The notes under the pieces are model-generated. The model was given only the letters and a program-made list of their open reading frames with translations, made no database searches and had not been told where the DNA came from. A program made the position numbers and the translations under genes. A stretch of 64,000 bases of DNA from the NCBI RefSeq assembly GCF_026242055.1, contig NZ_JAPJDL010000015.1, positions 1-64,000 of the forward strand, given 5' to 3'. This document shows, in pieces, positions 42,718 to 51,061 of this stretch. This stretch comes from Lentzea sp. NEAU-D7 (GTDB lineage: Bacteria > Actinomycetota > Actinomycetes > Mycobacteriales > Pseudonocardiaceae). How positions within the stretch are numbered: the first letter of the stretch is position 1; each line of letters opens with the position of its first letter.

Positions 42718-44214
42718 TTACGCCTTCGGAACCGTGAGGCTCGACGGTCCGAAGGTGACGGTTGAGCCACGTGTCGATTCCGTCAGATAACGCGGGTCCA
42801 CCGTGTCGATCACCAGTGCGGTCCGGTTGCCCCAGCCGACGTTCCACACCGTCGGCTCCAGCTCCACGTCGAGGGTCTGCGTGCGGCCGGCACCCGTCAC
42901 CTTGATCGGCTTGTGCGTGATCAGCGCGCCGAGGCCCAGCGGCCCGACCTCGTACAGGTACGCGAACAGCGTCGTCGTCTCCGCACTCGGGGTGACCTGG
43001 AGCTTGAGCTTCGGCGTGCCGGCGAGCGTCGCACCCCTCGGGTACTGCGGTCCGCTCCACACGCCCGCGACGTTGCGGTCGACGAGCGGCAGCGACACCC
43101 CGGTCGGGATGTTCAGGAACCCTTGCAGCGCACCGGAGAGCAGGATCGTGCCGCTGTCGGCGACGGTGCCCCACCCGGCGGTGATCTTCCTGCCGTCGAG
43201 CTGCACCGTGTCGGCGTTGGCGTTCGGCCAGGCGCCGAACTTCCGCCACTCGCCGCCGTTGTTGGGCTTGAGCTGCACCGGCTGTTCGGCGTCGACGCCG
43301 TTGGCCGTGCCCTTGACGTAGCGGTCGAACCAGCGGCCGACCGACTCCCAGATCTCGTTGGGCAGCCCCGCCGCGCCGAACAGCTCGGCGGTGGCGTGGT
43401 CACCCGGCGAGAGCATGAGCCGCTTCGGGCCGGTCAGGCCGCCGTAGAAGTCCGCGATCTGGCCCGGCGCGAAGATGCCGTCGTTCCAGGCGTTGCCGAG
43501 CAGGACCGCGGTGCCGTTGGCGTTGATCTGGGCGATCTTGGACGCCGCCGAGCGGTCGGCGGAGATCGGCACGACCTCCCAGAACCTGCCGTCGCGGTAG
43601 GCGTCCTCGGCTTCGACGAGGACGGGGCCGGGGCGCCCGGTGGCCTTGCCCGCCGCGAGCAGGACCTCGACGGCCTGCTTGTTGACGGTGCTGTTCGGGT
43701 AGAGCGAGCGGGCCAGGTCGGTCCACGTGCTCAGCGCCGCCGCGGCCTTGATGCGCCTGTCGTTCGCCGCGGCCAGCAGGGACTGCCCGGCACCGTAGGA
43801 GATCCCGGCCGCGCCGACCTTGGTGCCGTCGGCGTGCGCGTTGGCGATGGCCCAGTCGATCACCTTGCTGACGTCGCCGACCGTCTCGGGCCCGGCGATG
43901 TCGATCTGGCCGCCGGAGTCCCAGAAGCCGCGGCTGGTGTAGCTCACCACGACGTACCCGGACTGCTTGGCGAGCTTGGCGGCCGCGCCGACGTACTCGA
44001 TGTTGGGAACCGCCCAGCTGGACGGCATGACGAGCAACGGGAACGGGCCGCTGCCCTGTCCGGTCGGCTCGACGACCAGGGCCTTCAGCACGGTGCCCCC
44101 GACGCCGGGGATCGACCTGTACGAGATCTGGTGACCCGGAACCACCGCGATGGCGGCCGGAGCACCGAGCAGGGTGGAGAGGAGTACCAGGACTAGAACA
44201 AGTGACCGTCGCAC
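42718..44214 (-). CDS. secreted alpha/beta hydrolase, CocE/X-Pro dipeptidase-like
   Basis: 498 aa. Signal peptide of about 23 residues ending GAPAAIA. The N-terminal alpha/beta hydrolase core has the nucleophile elbow GISYGAG, an oxyanion strand SYTSRGFWDSGG and the His in SPGDHATAE. A C-terminal jelly-roll-like domain (from about 360) is typical of CocE/NonD and PepX enzymes. Extracellular acyl or peptide hydrolase; substrate unknown. GTG 44214 with AAGGAGGACC upstream. Confidence 0.85.
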   Translation of the reverse strand: MRRSLVLVLVLLSTLLGAPAAIAVVPGHQISYRSIPGVGGTVLKALVVEPTGQGSGPFPLLVMPSSWAVPNIEYVGAAAKLAKQSGYVVVSYTSRGFWDSGGQIDIAGPETVGDVSKVIDWAIANAHADGTKVGAAGISYGAGQSLLAAANDRRIKAAAALSTWTDLARSLYPNSTVNKQAVEVLLAAGKATGRPGPVLVEAEDAYRDGRFWEVVPISADRSAASKIAQINANGTAVLLGNAWNDGIFAPGQIADFYGGLTGPKRLMLSPGDHATAELFGAAGLPNEIWESVGRWFDRYVKGTANGVDAEQPVQLKPNNGGEWRKFGAWPNANADTVQLDGRKITAGWGTVADSGTILLSGALQGFLNIPTGVSLPLVDRNVAGVWSGPQYPRGATLAGTPKLKLQVTPSAETTTLFAYLYEVGPLGLGALITHKPIKVTGAGRTQTLDVELEPTVWNVGWGNRTALVIDTVDPRYLTESTRGSTVTFGPSSLTVPKA

Positions 44215-44318
44215 TCTGGTCCTCCTTGACCATGACGTAGATCACACAGGGTTGTTACCGCGGAGTAAACCAGGTTCCTACTCGTGAGTAGCAAGCGGCT
44301 GTGAGCCAGCTCACTGTC

Positions 44319-44324
44319 TACGCT
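44319..44324 (+). promoter_or_regulatory. -10 hexamer TACGCT for the folP2-like ORF/gpgS operon
   Basis: 7 nt before GTG 44332. Confidence 0.55.
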
Positions 44325-44331
44325 GGGTGGT

Positions 44332-44670
44332 GTGAACCGATTCCGCGTTACTGAGCTGCCGAAAGACCGCGTGCTGGTCGTTGCGCATCTGACCAGCGCG
44401 GACGCCCTGGCGGCGGTGGTCGAGGCCGGAGCCGACATCGTCGAGTTCGAGGGTGAGCTGGACCTTCCGCCGCTGTCCGAAACCGTGGACGCGGTGACGA
44501 TCGCCGCCGGCGACGAGGACTTCACGCTCGCGGCTGCCACAGTGGCTGCGATGTCCGGAGCACGTGCCGTTCGTGCGTCCGACGTAAGGCAGGCGAGGAA
44601 GGTCGTGGAGATGGTCGCGAGCGTGATGGGCACCCGTCCGCCGGCCAGGGCGATGCGGGCGCTCGCCTGA
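44332..44670 (+). CDS. miniaturised dihydropteroate synthase paralogue (FolP2-like)
   Basis: 112 aa. The last about 47 residues (TLAAATVAAMSGARAVRASD, then RKVVEMVASVMGTRPPARAM) closely resemble the end of mycobacterial FolP2 as I recall it. The N-terminus (VLVVAHLTSADALAAVVEAGADIVEFEG) resembles the first strands of the dihydropteroate synthase barrel. About 170 residues of barrel, including the pterin and sulfonamide sites, are missing. It keeps a leaderless promoter and a TGATG overlap with gpgS, exactly the folP2-gpgS slot. It cannot be an active synthase. Confidence 0.7.
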   Translation: MNRFRVTELPKDRVLVVAHLTSADALAAVVEAGADIVEFEGELDLPPLSETVDAVTIAAGDEDFTLAAATVAAMSGARAVRASDVRQARKVVEMVASVMGTRPPARAMRALA

Positions 44671-45581
44671 TGCTGCCCTCCGTCGAAGCCTGGTTCGCCT
44701 CGCACACCTGGCAGCAGCCGTCCTGGACCCCGGCCGAGCTGGTCGCGTTGAAACGCGGTCGCACGGTGTCCGTCGTGCTGCCCGCGCTGAACGAGGAGGA
44801 GACCGTCGGGGACGTGGTCTCCGTGGTCCGGCCGTTGCTCGGGACGCTCGTGGACGAGCTCGTCGTGATGGACTCCGGCTCGACCGACCGGACGGTGGAG
44901 GTCGCCTCCGCCGCCGGGGCGCGGGTCGTGCTGCGCGAGGACGTCGTGCCGTGGCTGCCGCCGTTGCCGGGCAAGGGCGAGGTGCTGTGGCGGTCGCTGG
45001 CCGCGACCACCGGGGACCTGGTCGTCTTCCTGGACTCCGACCTGGTCGACCCGGAGACGGCGTTCGTCACGGCGTTGCTGGGGCCGTTGCTGCTCGACGG
45101 CGGCGTGCACCTGGTGAAGGGGTTCTACCGGCGGCCGTTGCGGCTGGAGAGCTCCGGTGGCGGACGGGTCACCGAGCTGGTGGCGCGGCCGCTGCTGAAC
45201 ACGTTGCGGCCCGAGCTCTCCGGTGTGGTGCAGCCGCTCGGCGGCGAGTACGCGGCGACCCGGTCCTTCCTGGAGTCCGTGCCGTTCGCGGCCGGCTACG
45301 GCGTGGAGATCGGGCTGCTGCTCGACGTGCACCGGATGCACGGGCTTTCGGCGCTGGCCCAGGTGAACCTGGGCGTGCGCAAGCACCGGAACCGGTCACT
45401 GCTGCAGCTCGGGGCGATGTCGTCGCAGATCATGGGAACGGCGCTGGCCCGCTGCGGTGTCGAGGCCGAATCAGGTCCACTGACGCAGTTCGTCCAGGTC
45501 GGCGGGGAGTGGCTGCCCGACTCGACCGACGTGCTCGTGGCCGATCGGCCCCCGATGGCGCACGTGGTCGAAAAGGGCTAG
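44670..45581 (+). CDS. gpgS: glucosyl-3-phosphoglycerate synthase
   Basis: 303-aa GT-A glycosyltransferase. Nucleotide-sugar motifs are VSVVLPALNEEETV, MDSGSTDRT and the metal site FLDSDLVDPE; KGFYRRP and the C-terminal VRKHRNR are typical of GpgS. It makes glucosyl-3-phosphoglycerate, the first step of methylglucose lipopolysaccharide synthesis. ATG 44670 overlaps the upstream stop. The 3' end overlaps cydC by 111 nt on the opposite strand. Confidence 0.93.
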   Translation: MLPSVEAWFASHTWQQPSWTPAELVALKRGRTVSVVLPALNEEETVGDVVSVVRPLLGTLVDELVVMDSGSTDRTVEVASAAGARVVLREDVVPWLPPLPGKGEVLWRSLAATTGDLVVFLDSDLVDPETAFVTALLGPLLLDGGVHLVKGFYRRPLRLESSGGGRVTELVARPLLNTLRPELSGVVQPLGGEYAATRSFLESVPFAAGYGVEIGLLLDVHRMHGLSALAQVNLGVRKHRNRSLLQLGAMSSQIMGTALARCGVEAESGPLTQFVQVGGEWLPDSTDVLVADRPPMAHVVEKG

Positions 45582-46814
45582 CTGCTCTTCGCGGTGGGTG
45601 ACGACCAGCGCTGCGCCCCGGCAGTCGTCCAGGACCTTGCCGAGCACGCGGTCGGCCTGCCGCGGGTCGAGGCCTTCGGTGGGCTCGTCCAGGAGCAGGA
45701 CCTCCGGGTGCGCCAGCACCGACCTGGTGAGGACCAGGCGCTGGCGCTGGCCTCCCGAGATCTCCTCGCCGCGTTCGCCGACGACCCGGTCCCAGTCGAG
45801 GTCCAGCTCGGCGATCCCCGCTGCTCTGTCGAGTTCTTCCTGGGTGGCATCGGGTTTGGCCAGCAGGACGTTCGTGCGGACCGTGGTGTGGAAGACGTGG
45901 GCGTCGGCCAGCGCGCCTTTGCTCGGTTCGAGTTTCCGTGCGATGGCGTTCAGGAGCGTCGTCTTGCCCGAACCGCTCGGGCCGACGATCGCCGTTCGGC
46001 CGGTCAGCTCCGGGACTTCCGGCTCGTAGGCCGGTTCCGGCTCGTCGGTGGGTTCCGGCACGGGCTTGGTGAGGGCCGCGAGCGGGACGGTGATCTCGAA
46101 CGCGGCGACGGCGGCCATGATCAGCCAGGCCGGTTCGTGCTGCGCGAGCATGAGCAGTGCCGCGCCGAACTGGACGGCGATGGCCAGCGGGGTCAGATCC
46201 CTCGTGCGTTCCTGGCGGGACAGCTCTGCCGCGGTTCTGGTCGCGGCGCGGAGTTTCTCGTCGAACAGGCCGTACGCGATGAGTTCTTCCTTGCTGTGGA
46301 CCAGTTCGGTGGTTTGTTCGGTCAGCCTGGCGCGCAACGGGGTCAGGTCACGCGGGTTGCGGACGGCGAGCCAGGGGAGCAGCGCGAGGTTGATCAGCAG
46401 CCCGGCGACCAGCGGCAGCGAGAAACCCGAGACGACCGCGACGACGGCGCCGACCAGGGCCGCGGTGATCCACGGGAGGGTGGCGCGGAGCCGGGTGTCG
46501 AGCTGCTGGTCGACGTTCGTGACGATGCGGGTCAGGGCCGTGCCGGACGGGACGTGCCTGCGGTGCGCGAGGTCGTCGTAGACCCGGCCGCGCAGTTCGA
46601 CGGCCTCGCTGAGCACGGCCTTGTGGCTGGTCAGGCGTTCCAGGTAGCGCAACGCGCCCTTGGCGAGCGCGAGCGTGCGGACCGCGACGATCGCCACGGT
46701 CAGCGCCTGCACGGGCGGGTGCTCGGCGGCGCGCATGACCAGCCAGGTCGCGGTCGCGGTGAGGCCGACGCCGGCGAGTTCGGCGAGCATGCCGACTCCG
46801 ATCGCGAGCTTCAC
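45471..46814 (-). CDS. cydC: cysteine/glutathione ABC exporter subunit CydC, compact
   Basis: 447 aa, about 100 fewer than usual. The membrane domain is recognisable (ATATWLVMRAAEHPPVQAL, LRYLERLTSHKAVL). In the ATPase part Walker A (GPSGSGKTTLL) is present, but only about 15 residues separate it from DAHVFHTTVRTN, so the Q-loop strand region is largely lost and the usual A-loop strands before Walker A are absent. Signature SGGQRQR, Walker B LLLDEPTEGLD and H-loop THR remain. GTG 46814 overlaps cydD by 4 nt. The tail runs through the gpgS 3' end. Confidence 0.8.
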   Translation of the reverse strand: MKLAIGVGMLAELAGVGLTATATWLVMRAAEHPPVQALTVAIVAVRTLALAKGALRYLERLTSHKAVLSEAVELRGRVYDDLAHRRHVPSGTALTRIVTNVDQQLDTRLRATLPWITAALVGAVVAVVSGFSLPLVAGLLINLALLPWLAVRNPRDLTPLRARLTEQTTELVHSKEELIAYGLFDEKLRAATRTAAELSRQERTRDLTPLAIAVQFGAALLMLAQHEPAWLIMAAVAAFEITVPLAALTKPVPEPTDEPEPAYEPEVPELTGRTAIVGPSGSGKTTLLNAIARKLEPSKGALADAHVFHTTVRTNVLLAKPDATQEELDRAAGIAELDLDWDRVVGERGEEISGGQRQRLVLTRSVLAHPEVLLLDEPTEGLDPRQADRVLGKVLDDCRGAALVVTHREEQLALFDHVRHRGPIGHEHVGRVGQPLPADLDELRQWT

Positions 46815-48160
46815 ACCTTCACCACCCTGTCTACCTCGCCGAGCAGCGCGGGCCGGTGCGCGACGATCACCGCGGTCCGGCCTCGGGTGAACTCGCGGGT
46901 TGCCTGCAGCACGAGGGACTCCGTTTCCGCGTCGAGGTGTGCGGTCGGCTCGTCGAGCAGGAAGAGCCCTGCCTGACGCCGATCCAGGGCGGTGGCCAGC
47001 GCGACCCGCTGCCGTTCGCCGGACGAGAGGTTCGCCGGGACGAGCGTGGGGCGTTGCGGCACCCAGGACAGCGCTGCCAGCCACTGCCCGTGGTCGATCT
47101 CCCGCAGGTCGACACCGCCGACGAGCACACGGCCCTGGTCGGGCTGCACGAAACCCAGCAGCAGCCCGAGAACCGTGCTCTTGCCCGCGCCGCTCGGCCC
47201 GACCAGCGCGATCCGCTCGCCGGGCCGGATGCGCAGCGAGAAGTTCTCCAGGCTGCGGACGCTCACGCCGTCGAACACGATCTCGGCCTGAGCGAGGTCC
47301 GGCGGAGCCTGGCCCGCGGTCTCCCGGTGCGCCGGCACCTTGGCCAGGACCTCCCGGCCCTGGGCGCTCTCGTGGTACTGCGCGCCCGCGGCCCTGAGCG
47401 GCAGGAACGCCTCCGGGGCGAGGAAGAGCACGAGCAGCGCGGTGTGCAGCGCCACCCCGCCGCCGAGCAGCCTGAGGCCGACCGGCACGGCGACGAGCGC
47501 GACCGACATCGTGGCCACGAGTTCCAGCACGAAGGCCGACAGGAACGCGACCCTGAGCGCCGACATCGTCTCGGTCAGGTGCCGCGCGGCCAGCGTGCGG
47601 ACGGTCGTGGACTGCGCCTCGGCCCGGCCGAACGCCCGCAGCGTGCCGATTCCCTTGACCACGTCGAGGAAGTGCCCGCCCAGGGTGGCCAGCGCGTCCC
47701 ACTGGCGGGCCGTCCGCTCACGGGTGTGGGCGCCGACCAGCGCACCGAAGACCGGGATCAACGGCAGCGTCACGAGGATCGTCAGAGCCGCGGTGAGGTC
47801 CGCGAAAGCCAGCCTGATCACCACCGCGATCGGCACGGCCACCGCCAGAACCTGTTGCGGCAGATACCCGACGACGTACGGCGTCACGTCGTGCACACCC
47901 CTGGTGACCAGCGTGGCGACCTCACCGGCCTTGGTGCCGGGCGAGCGCAGGAACGCCTCCCGCAGCCGCGCCCGAGTCCGTTCGGCGGCTCGGTGCGCCC
48001 ACTCGCGGTGCACCCACCACACCAGCACCCTGGCGCCGATGACCAGGCACAGCAGGAGAAGTCCCGTTCCGCCGCTCAGCACCGACGCCAGGAGCTCGGC
48101 CTGGGCCAGCACCAGGAACGGGATCGGGATCAGCGCGAGGAGAGGGCGACGGTCGACCAT
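46811..48160 (-). CDS. cydD: cysteine/glutathione ABC exporter subunit CydD, compact
   Basis: 449 aa. CydD-type membrane domain (HREWAHRAAERTRARLREAF, GTLRAFGRAEAQ), Walker A GPSGAGKST, Q-loop WVPQRPTL, then almost at once the signature LSSGERQR. The 40-50 residues of helical subdomain that normally lie between are missing. Walker B LFLLDEPTAHLD and H-loop AHR are intact. CydDC is needed for cytochrome bd assembly. ATG 48160 lies within cydB (31-nt overlap). Confidence 0.8.
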   Translation of the reverse strand: MVDRRPLLALIPIPFLVLAQAELLASVLSGGTGLLLLCLVIGARVLVWWVHREWAHRAAERTRARLREAFLRSPGTKAGEVATLVTRGVHDVTPYVVGYLPQQVLAVAVPIAVVIRLAFADLTAALTILVTLPLIPVFGALVGAHTRERTARQWDALATLGGHFLDVVKGIGTLRAFGRAEAQSTTVRTLAARHLTETMSALRVAFLSAFVLELVATMSVALVAVPVGLRLLGGGVALHTALLVLFLAPEAFLPLRAAGAQYHESAQGREVLAKVPAHRETAGQAPPDLAQAEIVFDGVSVRSLENFSLRIRPGERIALVGPSGAGKSTVLGLLLGFVQPDQGRVLVGGVDLREIDHGQWLAALSWVPQRPTLVPANLSSGERQRVALATALDRRQAGLFLLDEPTAHLDAETESLVLQATREFTRGRTAVIVAHRPALLGEVDRVVKV

Positions 48161-48753
48161 TGCACCAGCACCACCAACGGGATGATCGGGATCGCGACCC
48201 ACGCGAGCAGGCGGAGGGTGTCGTCGTGCGCCATGAGGCCGGTGACGTCGATCGAGCTGAACGCCAGCGGGATCGGCAGCGCGCAGAGCAGCGCGGTGAC
48301 CGGGAACAGCTTCCAGCGCCGGGTCTGGAACACCCAGCCGTGCACCGCGAACAGCGCCGGCATGACGAGCGCCACGGGCCACGGGGCGTGCAGCAGGTGC
48401 GCCAGGAACAGCCCCCAGCCCACGGACACCATCAGCGCGCCCGCGAACACCAGCCACCACCAGAGCCGCAGCTGCACGGCCGCCATGAACAGCACCAGCC
48501 CGGACAGGACCAGCGTGAACGTGGTGTGCGCGCCGGAGAGCAGTTCGCCCTCCAGGCGCGGGAAGGCCGCGAACAGCACCCCGATCGCGGCGACCAGCCA
48601 CACCTCGTTGCCCAGGAAGAACGGGTTCATCCGCCGCAGGGAGACCTCGCGCCCGCGGAACGGCAGCAGCAGTCCGGTGCCGTAGTCGAAGCCGGCCAAC
48701 GCGAAGTAGCCGACGGTCAGCGTGCCGAGCACGACGAGCCAAAGAGTTTCCAT
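48130..48753 (-). CDS. cydB: cytochrome bd oxidase subunit II, short form
   Basis: 207 aa against a usual 330-350. The N-terminal helix (LAGFDYGTGLLLPF) and PFFLGNEVWLVAAIGVLFAAFP are clear CydB signatures. About six helices follow in place of eight or nine, so loops and some helices are lost. It overlaps cydA (TGATG) and cydD, inside an operon of uniformly shortened genes. No frameshift is visible: the single frame is open and well composed. Confidence 0.8.
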   Translation of the reverse strand: METLWLVVLGTLTVGYFALAGFDYGTGLLLPFRGREVSLRRMNPFFLGNEVWLVAAIGVLFAAFPRLEGELLSGAHTTFTLVLSGLVLFMAAVQLRLWWWLVFAGALMVSVGWGLFLAHLLHAPWPVALVMPALFAVHGWVFQTRRWKLFPVTALLCALPIPLAFSSIDVTGLMAHDDTLRLLAWVAIPIIPLVVLVQWSTVALSSR

Positions 48754-49913
48754 CAGAGCGTCACCACCAACGGCGAGACAGGGGCGGGCGCCACGTCCGG
48801 TCCACGACGGACCGCGCGTGCGATCAACGCCCAGTCCACGCAGGCCAGCACCACGAACAGGAACGTGAACACGATGAGTGACAACAGGATCTGCGAGGCG
48901 TCCACATGCGACACCGCGTCCTCGGTGCGCAACAACCCGTAGATGAGCCACGGCTGCCGCCCGATCTCCCGGAACATCCAGCCGAAGATGGCCGCGGCGA
49001 AGGGGAACGGGATGCCGATCACCATGAGGTACAAGGGAAAGCGCATCCGGATCACGGCATCCCTGATGAGCAACGGCAACGTGAGCCAGCTGATCATCGT
49101 CAGGCCCATCCCGATGAGGATCATGAACCCGAGCGGCGCGCCGATCCACTGCGCGGCCTCGCTCTTGCCGGGCTGGTACTGGGCGATCACGGGGAACTGA
49201 GCGAAGCCGGCGCCGATCAGCGACGGAGTGGCCAGGGCCGTGGTGACCACGCCCATCCGCAGCGAGCGCCGGAAGAAGTCGACCTCGGGCGTCCGCTTGA
49301 TGAAGTGGTACGCCGAGACCCCGGTCATGAACACGCCGCCGGCCGTGATCGACGCGAAGACCACGTGCGTCAGCGCCGAGGTGAAGGTCGGGTTGGTCAG
49401 CAACGCGCCGAAATCGTCCAGCCGCACCACGTTCCCGTCGATCCGGTACCCGACGGGGTGCTGCAGGAACCCGTTCGCCGCCATGATCCAGAACGCCGAC
49501 GCGAACGCGGTCAGCGCCGTCAGGTACAGCAGCGCCAGGTGCAGCCAGCGGTTCAGCCTGCCCCAGCCGAAGATCCACAGTCCGAGGAACGTCGACTCCA
49601 GGAAGAACGCGATCAGCGTCTCCATCGCGAGCGGCGCTCCGAACACGTCACCGGCGTAGGTGGCGAGCCCCGACCAGTTCAGCCCGAACTGGAACTCCAT
49701 CACGATGCCGGTGACGATCCCCAGCGCGTAGTTGATCACGTAGATCCGGCCCCAGAACCGCGTCATCCGCTCGTGCACGGGCGCGCCGGTGATCGTGAAC
49801 CTCGTCTGCATGATCACCAGCAGCGTCACGAGACCCAGCGTGAGCAGCACGAACAGGAAGTGGAACGACGTGGTCGTCGCGAACTGGAGCCGGGCGAGGT
49901 CTACTGCGCTCAT
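48753..49913 (-). CDS. cydA: cytochrome bd oxidase subunit I, lacking the Q-loop
   Basis: 386 aa against 430-520 for the family. Haem ligands are present: His18 (SFHFLF), a His in TSALTHVVFASITAGG, the two Glu in AMETLIAFFLESTFLG, and the GRQPW motif. QPGKSEAAQW marks the start of the quinol-binding region, but the hydrophilic Q-loop that should follow (60-70 residues) is absent and the next helix begins directly. Quinol would have to bind differently if the enzyme is active. Confidence 0.85.
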   Translation of the reverse strand: MSAVDLARLQFATTTSFHFLFVLLTLGLVTLLVIMQTRFTITGAPVHERMTRFWGRIYVINYALGIVTGIVMEFQFGLNWSGLATYAGDVFGAPLAMETLIAFFLESTFLGLWIFGWGRLNRWLHLALLYLTALTAFASAFWIMAANGFLQHPVGYRIDGNVVRLDDFGALLTNPTFTSALTHVVFASITAGGVFMTGVSAYHFIKRTPEVDFFRRSLRMGVVTTALATPSLIGAGFAQFPVIAQYQPGKSEAAQWIGAPLGFMILIGMGLTMISWLTLPLLIRDAVIRMRFPLYLMVIGIPFPFAAAIFGWMFREIGRQPWLIYGLLRTEDAVSHVDASQILLSLIVFTFLFVVLACVDWALIARAVRRGPDVAPAPVSPLVVTL

Positions 49914-49921
49914 GAGTAGCG

Positions 49922-49927
49922 ACGGTA
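49922..49927 (-). promoter_or_regulatory. -10 hexamer TACCGT for leaderless cydA
   Basis: 8 nt before ATG 49913. Confidence 0.5.
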
Positions 49928-49963
49928 TGTGTAGCGCGCCTACTTATTAAGGCTCGAAGGCGC

Positions 49964-50008
49964 ATCTCAGGGGGATCTCAGGGCTGACCCTGACCGGAGA
50001 TTTCAGGG
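49964..50008. promoter_or_regulatory. ATCTCAGGG direct repeats between cydA and padR
   Basis: ATCTCAGGG at 49964-49972 and 49975-49983 (11 bp apart), and ATTTCAGGG at 50000-50008. Probable regulator binding site shared by the divergent cyd operon and padR. Confidence 0.5.
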
Positions 50009-50031
50009 GCCACTCGCAGGGCGCACATCAG

Positions 50032-50037
50032 TAGAGT
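50032..50037 (+). promoter_or_regulatory. -10 hexamer TAGAGT for leaderless padR
   Basis: 8 nt before ATG 50046. Confidence 0.6.
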
Positions 50038-50045
50038 CGCTACCC

Positions 50046-50384
50046 ATGAAGCCCGACGCGCTACGCGGCCACCTCGACGCGTTGCTCCTGGCCACGCTCG
50101 ACGGCAAGCAGTTGCACGGCTACGCGATCATCGAAGCGCTGCAGCAGGGCAGCGGGGGTGCGCTGGACCTCCCGACGGGCACCGTCTACCCGGCGTTGCG
50201 CAGGCTCGAACGGGCCGGGCACGTCAGCAGCGACTGGAGCACGGTCGGAGGTCGCAAGCGCCGCACCTACAAGCTCACGCAGGCGGGGCAGCGCGCGTTG
50301 AACGCCGAACGCGACGCGTGGCGCGAGTTCACGACGGTCATCGACGGGGTGCTGGGAGGTGGGGGCAAGTGGGCGCAGACGTGA
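50046..50384 (+). CDS. PadR-family transcriptional regulator
   Basis: 112-aa winged-helix regulator with HGYAIIEALQQGSGGALDLPTGTVYPALRRLERAG, read in parts, the hallmark PadR wing. It has a short C-terminal dimerisation helix. PadR repressors usually control the gene downstream, here a HAAS-domain membrane protein whose ATG overlaps the stop (TGATG). The divergent cyd operon could also be a target because of the repeats in between. Confidence 0.9.
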   Translation: MKPDALRGHLDALLLATLDGKQLHGYAIIEALQQGSGGALDLPTGTVYPALRRLERAGHVSSDWSTVGGRKRRTYKLTQAGQRALNAERDAWREFTTVIDGVLGGGGKWAQT

Positions 50385-51061
50385 TGGACGTGGACGTGGT
50401 CGACCGGTACATGACCGAGCTCGGCTCGCGGTTGCAGGGCTCGAAGAAGCAGGTTCGCGAGCTGCTCACCGAGACCCGCGACAGCCTCGCCGACGCCACC
50501 GAGGCGCACCTGGACCGCGGGCTCACCGAGCGCGAGGCCCAGGAACGCGCGGTCGAGGAGTTCGGGCCGGTGCGCGAGATCGCCAACGAGTACCAGGCGG
50601 AGCTGGCCGTCGCGTACGGCACGCGCACGCTCGTCTGGCTCGCGATCGTGCTGCCGTTGATGCACATGGCGTGGGAGTACGGCCGGATGCTGCTCATCGG
50701 GCCGTGGCGGGACTTCGGCACGATGCCGCCGGACTGGTACCTGTTCATCGCCAAGGCCAACGATCTGACCAGCGGCATCGCGTCCGGCGTGGCGCTGGTG
50801 GCGTTGGTGCTCGGCCGGGTCCTCGCCCGCAAGTACGACACGAAGCTGCTTGCCAGGCTCGGCGCGACCATCGCTCTGGTGGCTGTCGGAGCCGTGCTGC
50901 TGGGCAACGTCGCGATCATCCTGGCCACCGCGCACTTCGACGCCTCACGGCTCGTGCAGTCGTTGCCGATGAGCATCGCGAGCCTGGTCACCTGGATCGT
51001 GATCGTTCGTCTCGGTCTGCTCGCTCGCCGCTGCCTGAGCTGTGCCACGATCGTCGCGTGA
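50384..51061 (+). CDS. HAAS-domain (DUF1700-like) membrane protein
   Basis: 225 aa. The N-terminal 65 residues form a helical HAAS/permease-prefix domain (YMTELGSRLQGSKKQVRELL, EREAQERAVEEFGPVREIA). Four transmembrane helices follow. PadR-HAAS pairs are a common two-gene signalling unit in Gram-positive bacteria, in which the membrane protein is thought to influence an associated transporter or sigma pathway. Coupled at both ends (TGATG upstream, GTGA downstream). Confidence 0.8.
   Translation: MDVDVVDRYMTELGSRLQGSKKQVRELLTETRDSLADATEAHLDRGLTEREAQERAVEEFGPVREIANEYQAELAVAYGTRTLVWLAIVLPLMHMAWEYGRMLLIGPWRDFGTMPPDWYLFIAKANDLTSGIASGVALVALVLGRVLARKYDTKLLARLGATIALVAVGAVLLGNVAIILATAHFDASRLVQSLPMSIASLVTWIVIVRLGLLARRCLSCATIVA

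Noticed and set aside
46811..48742. CydD extended upstream to 48742
   Set aside because: The extra 194 residues are an out-of-frame reading of cydB; the CydD-like sequence begins at ATG 48160.
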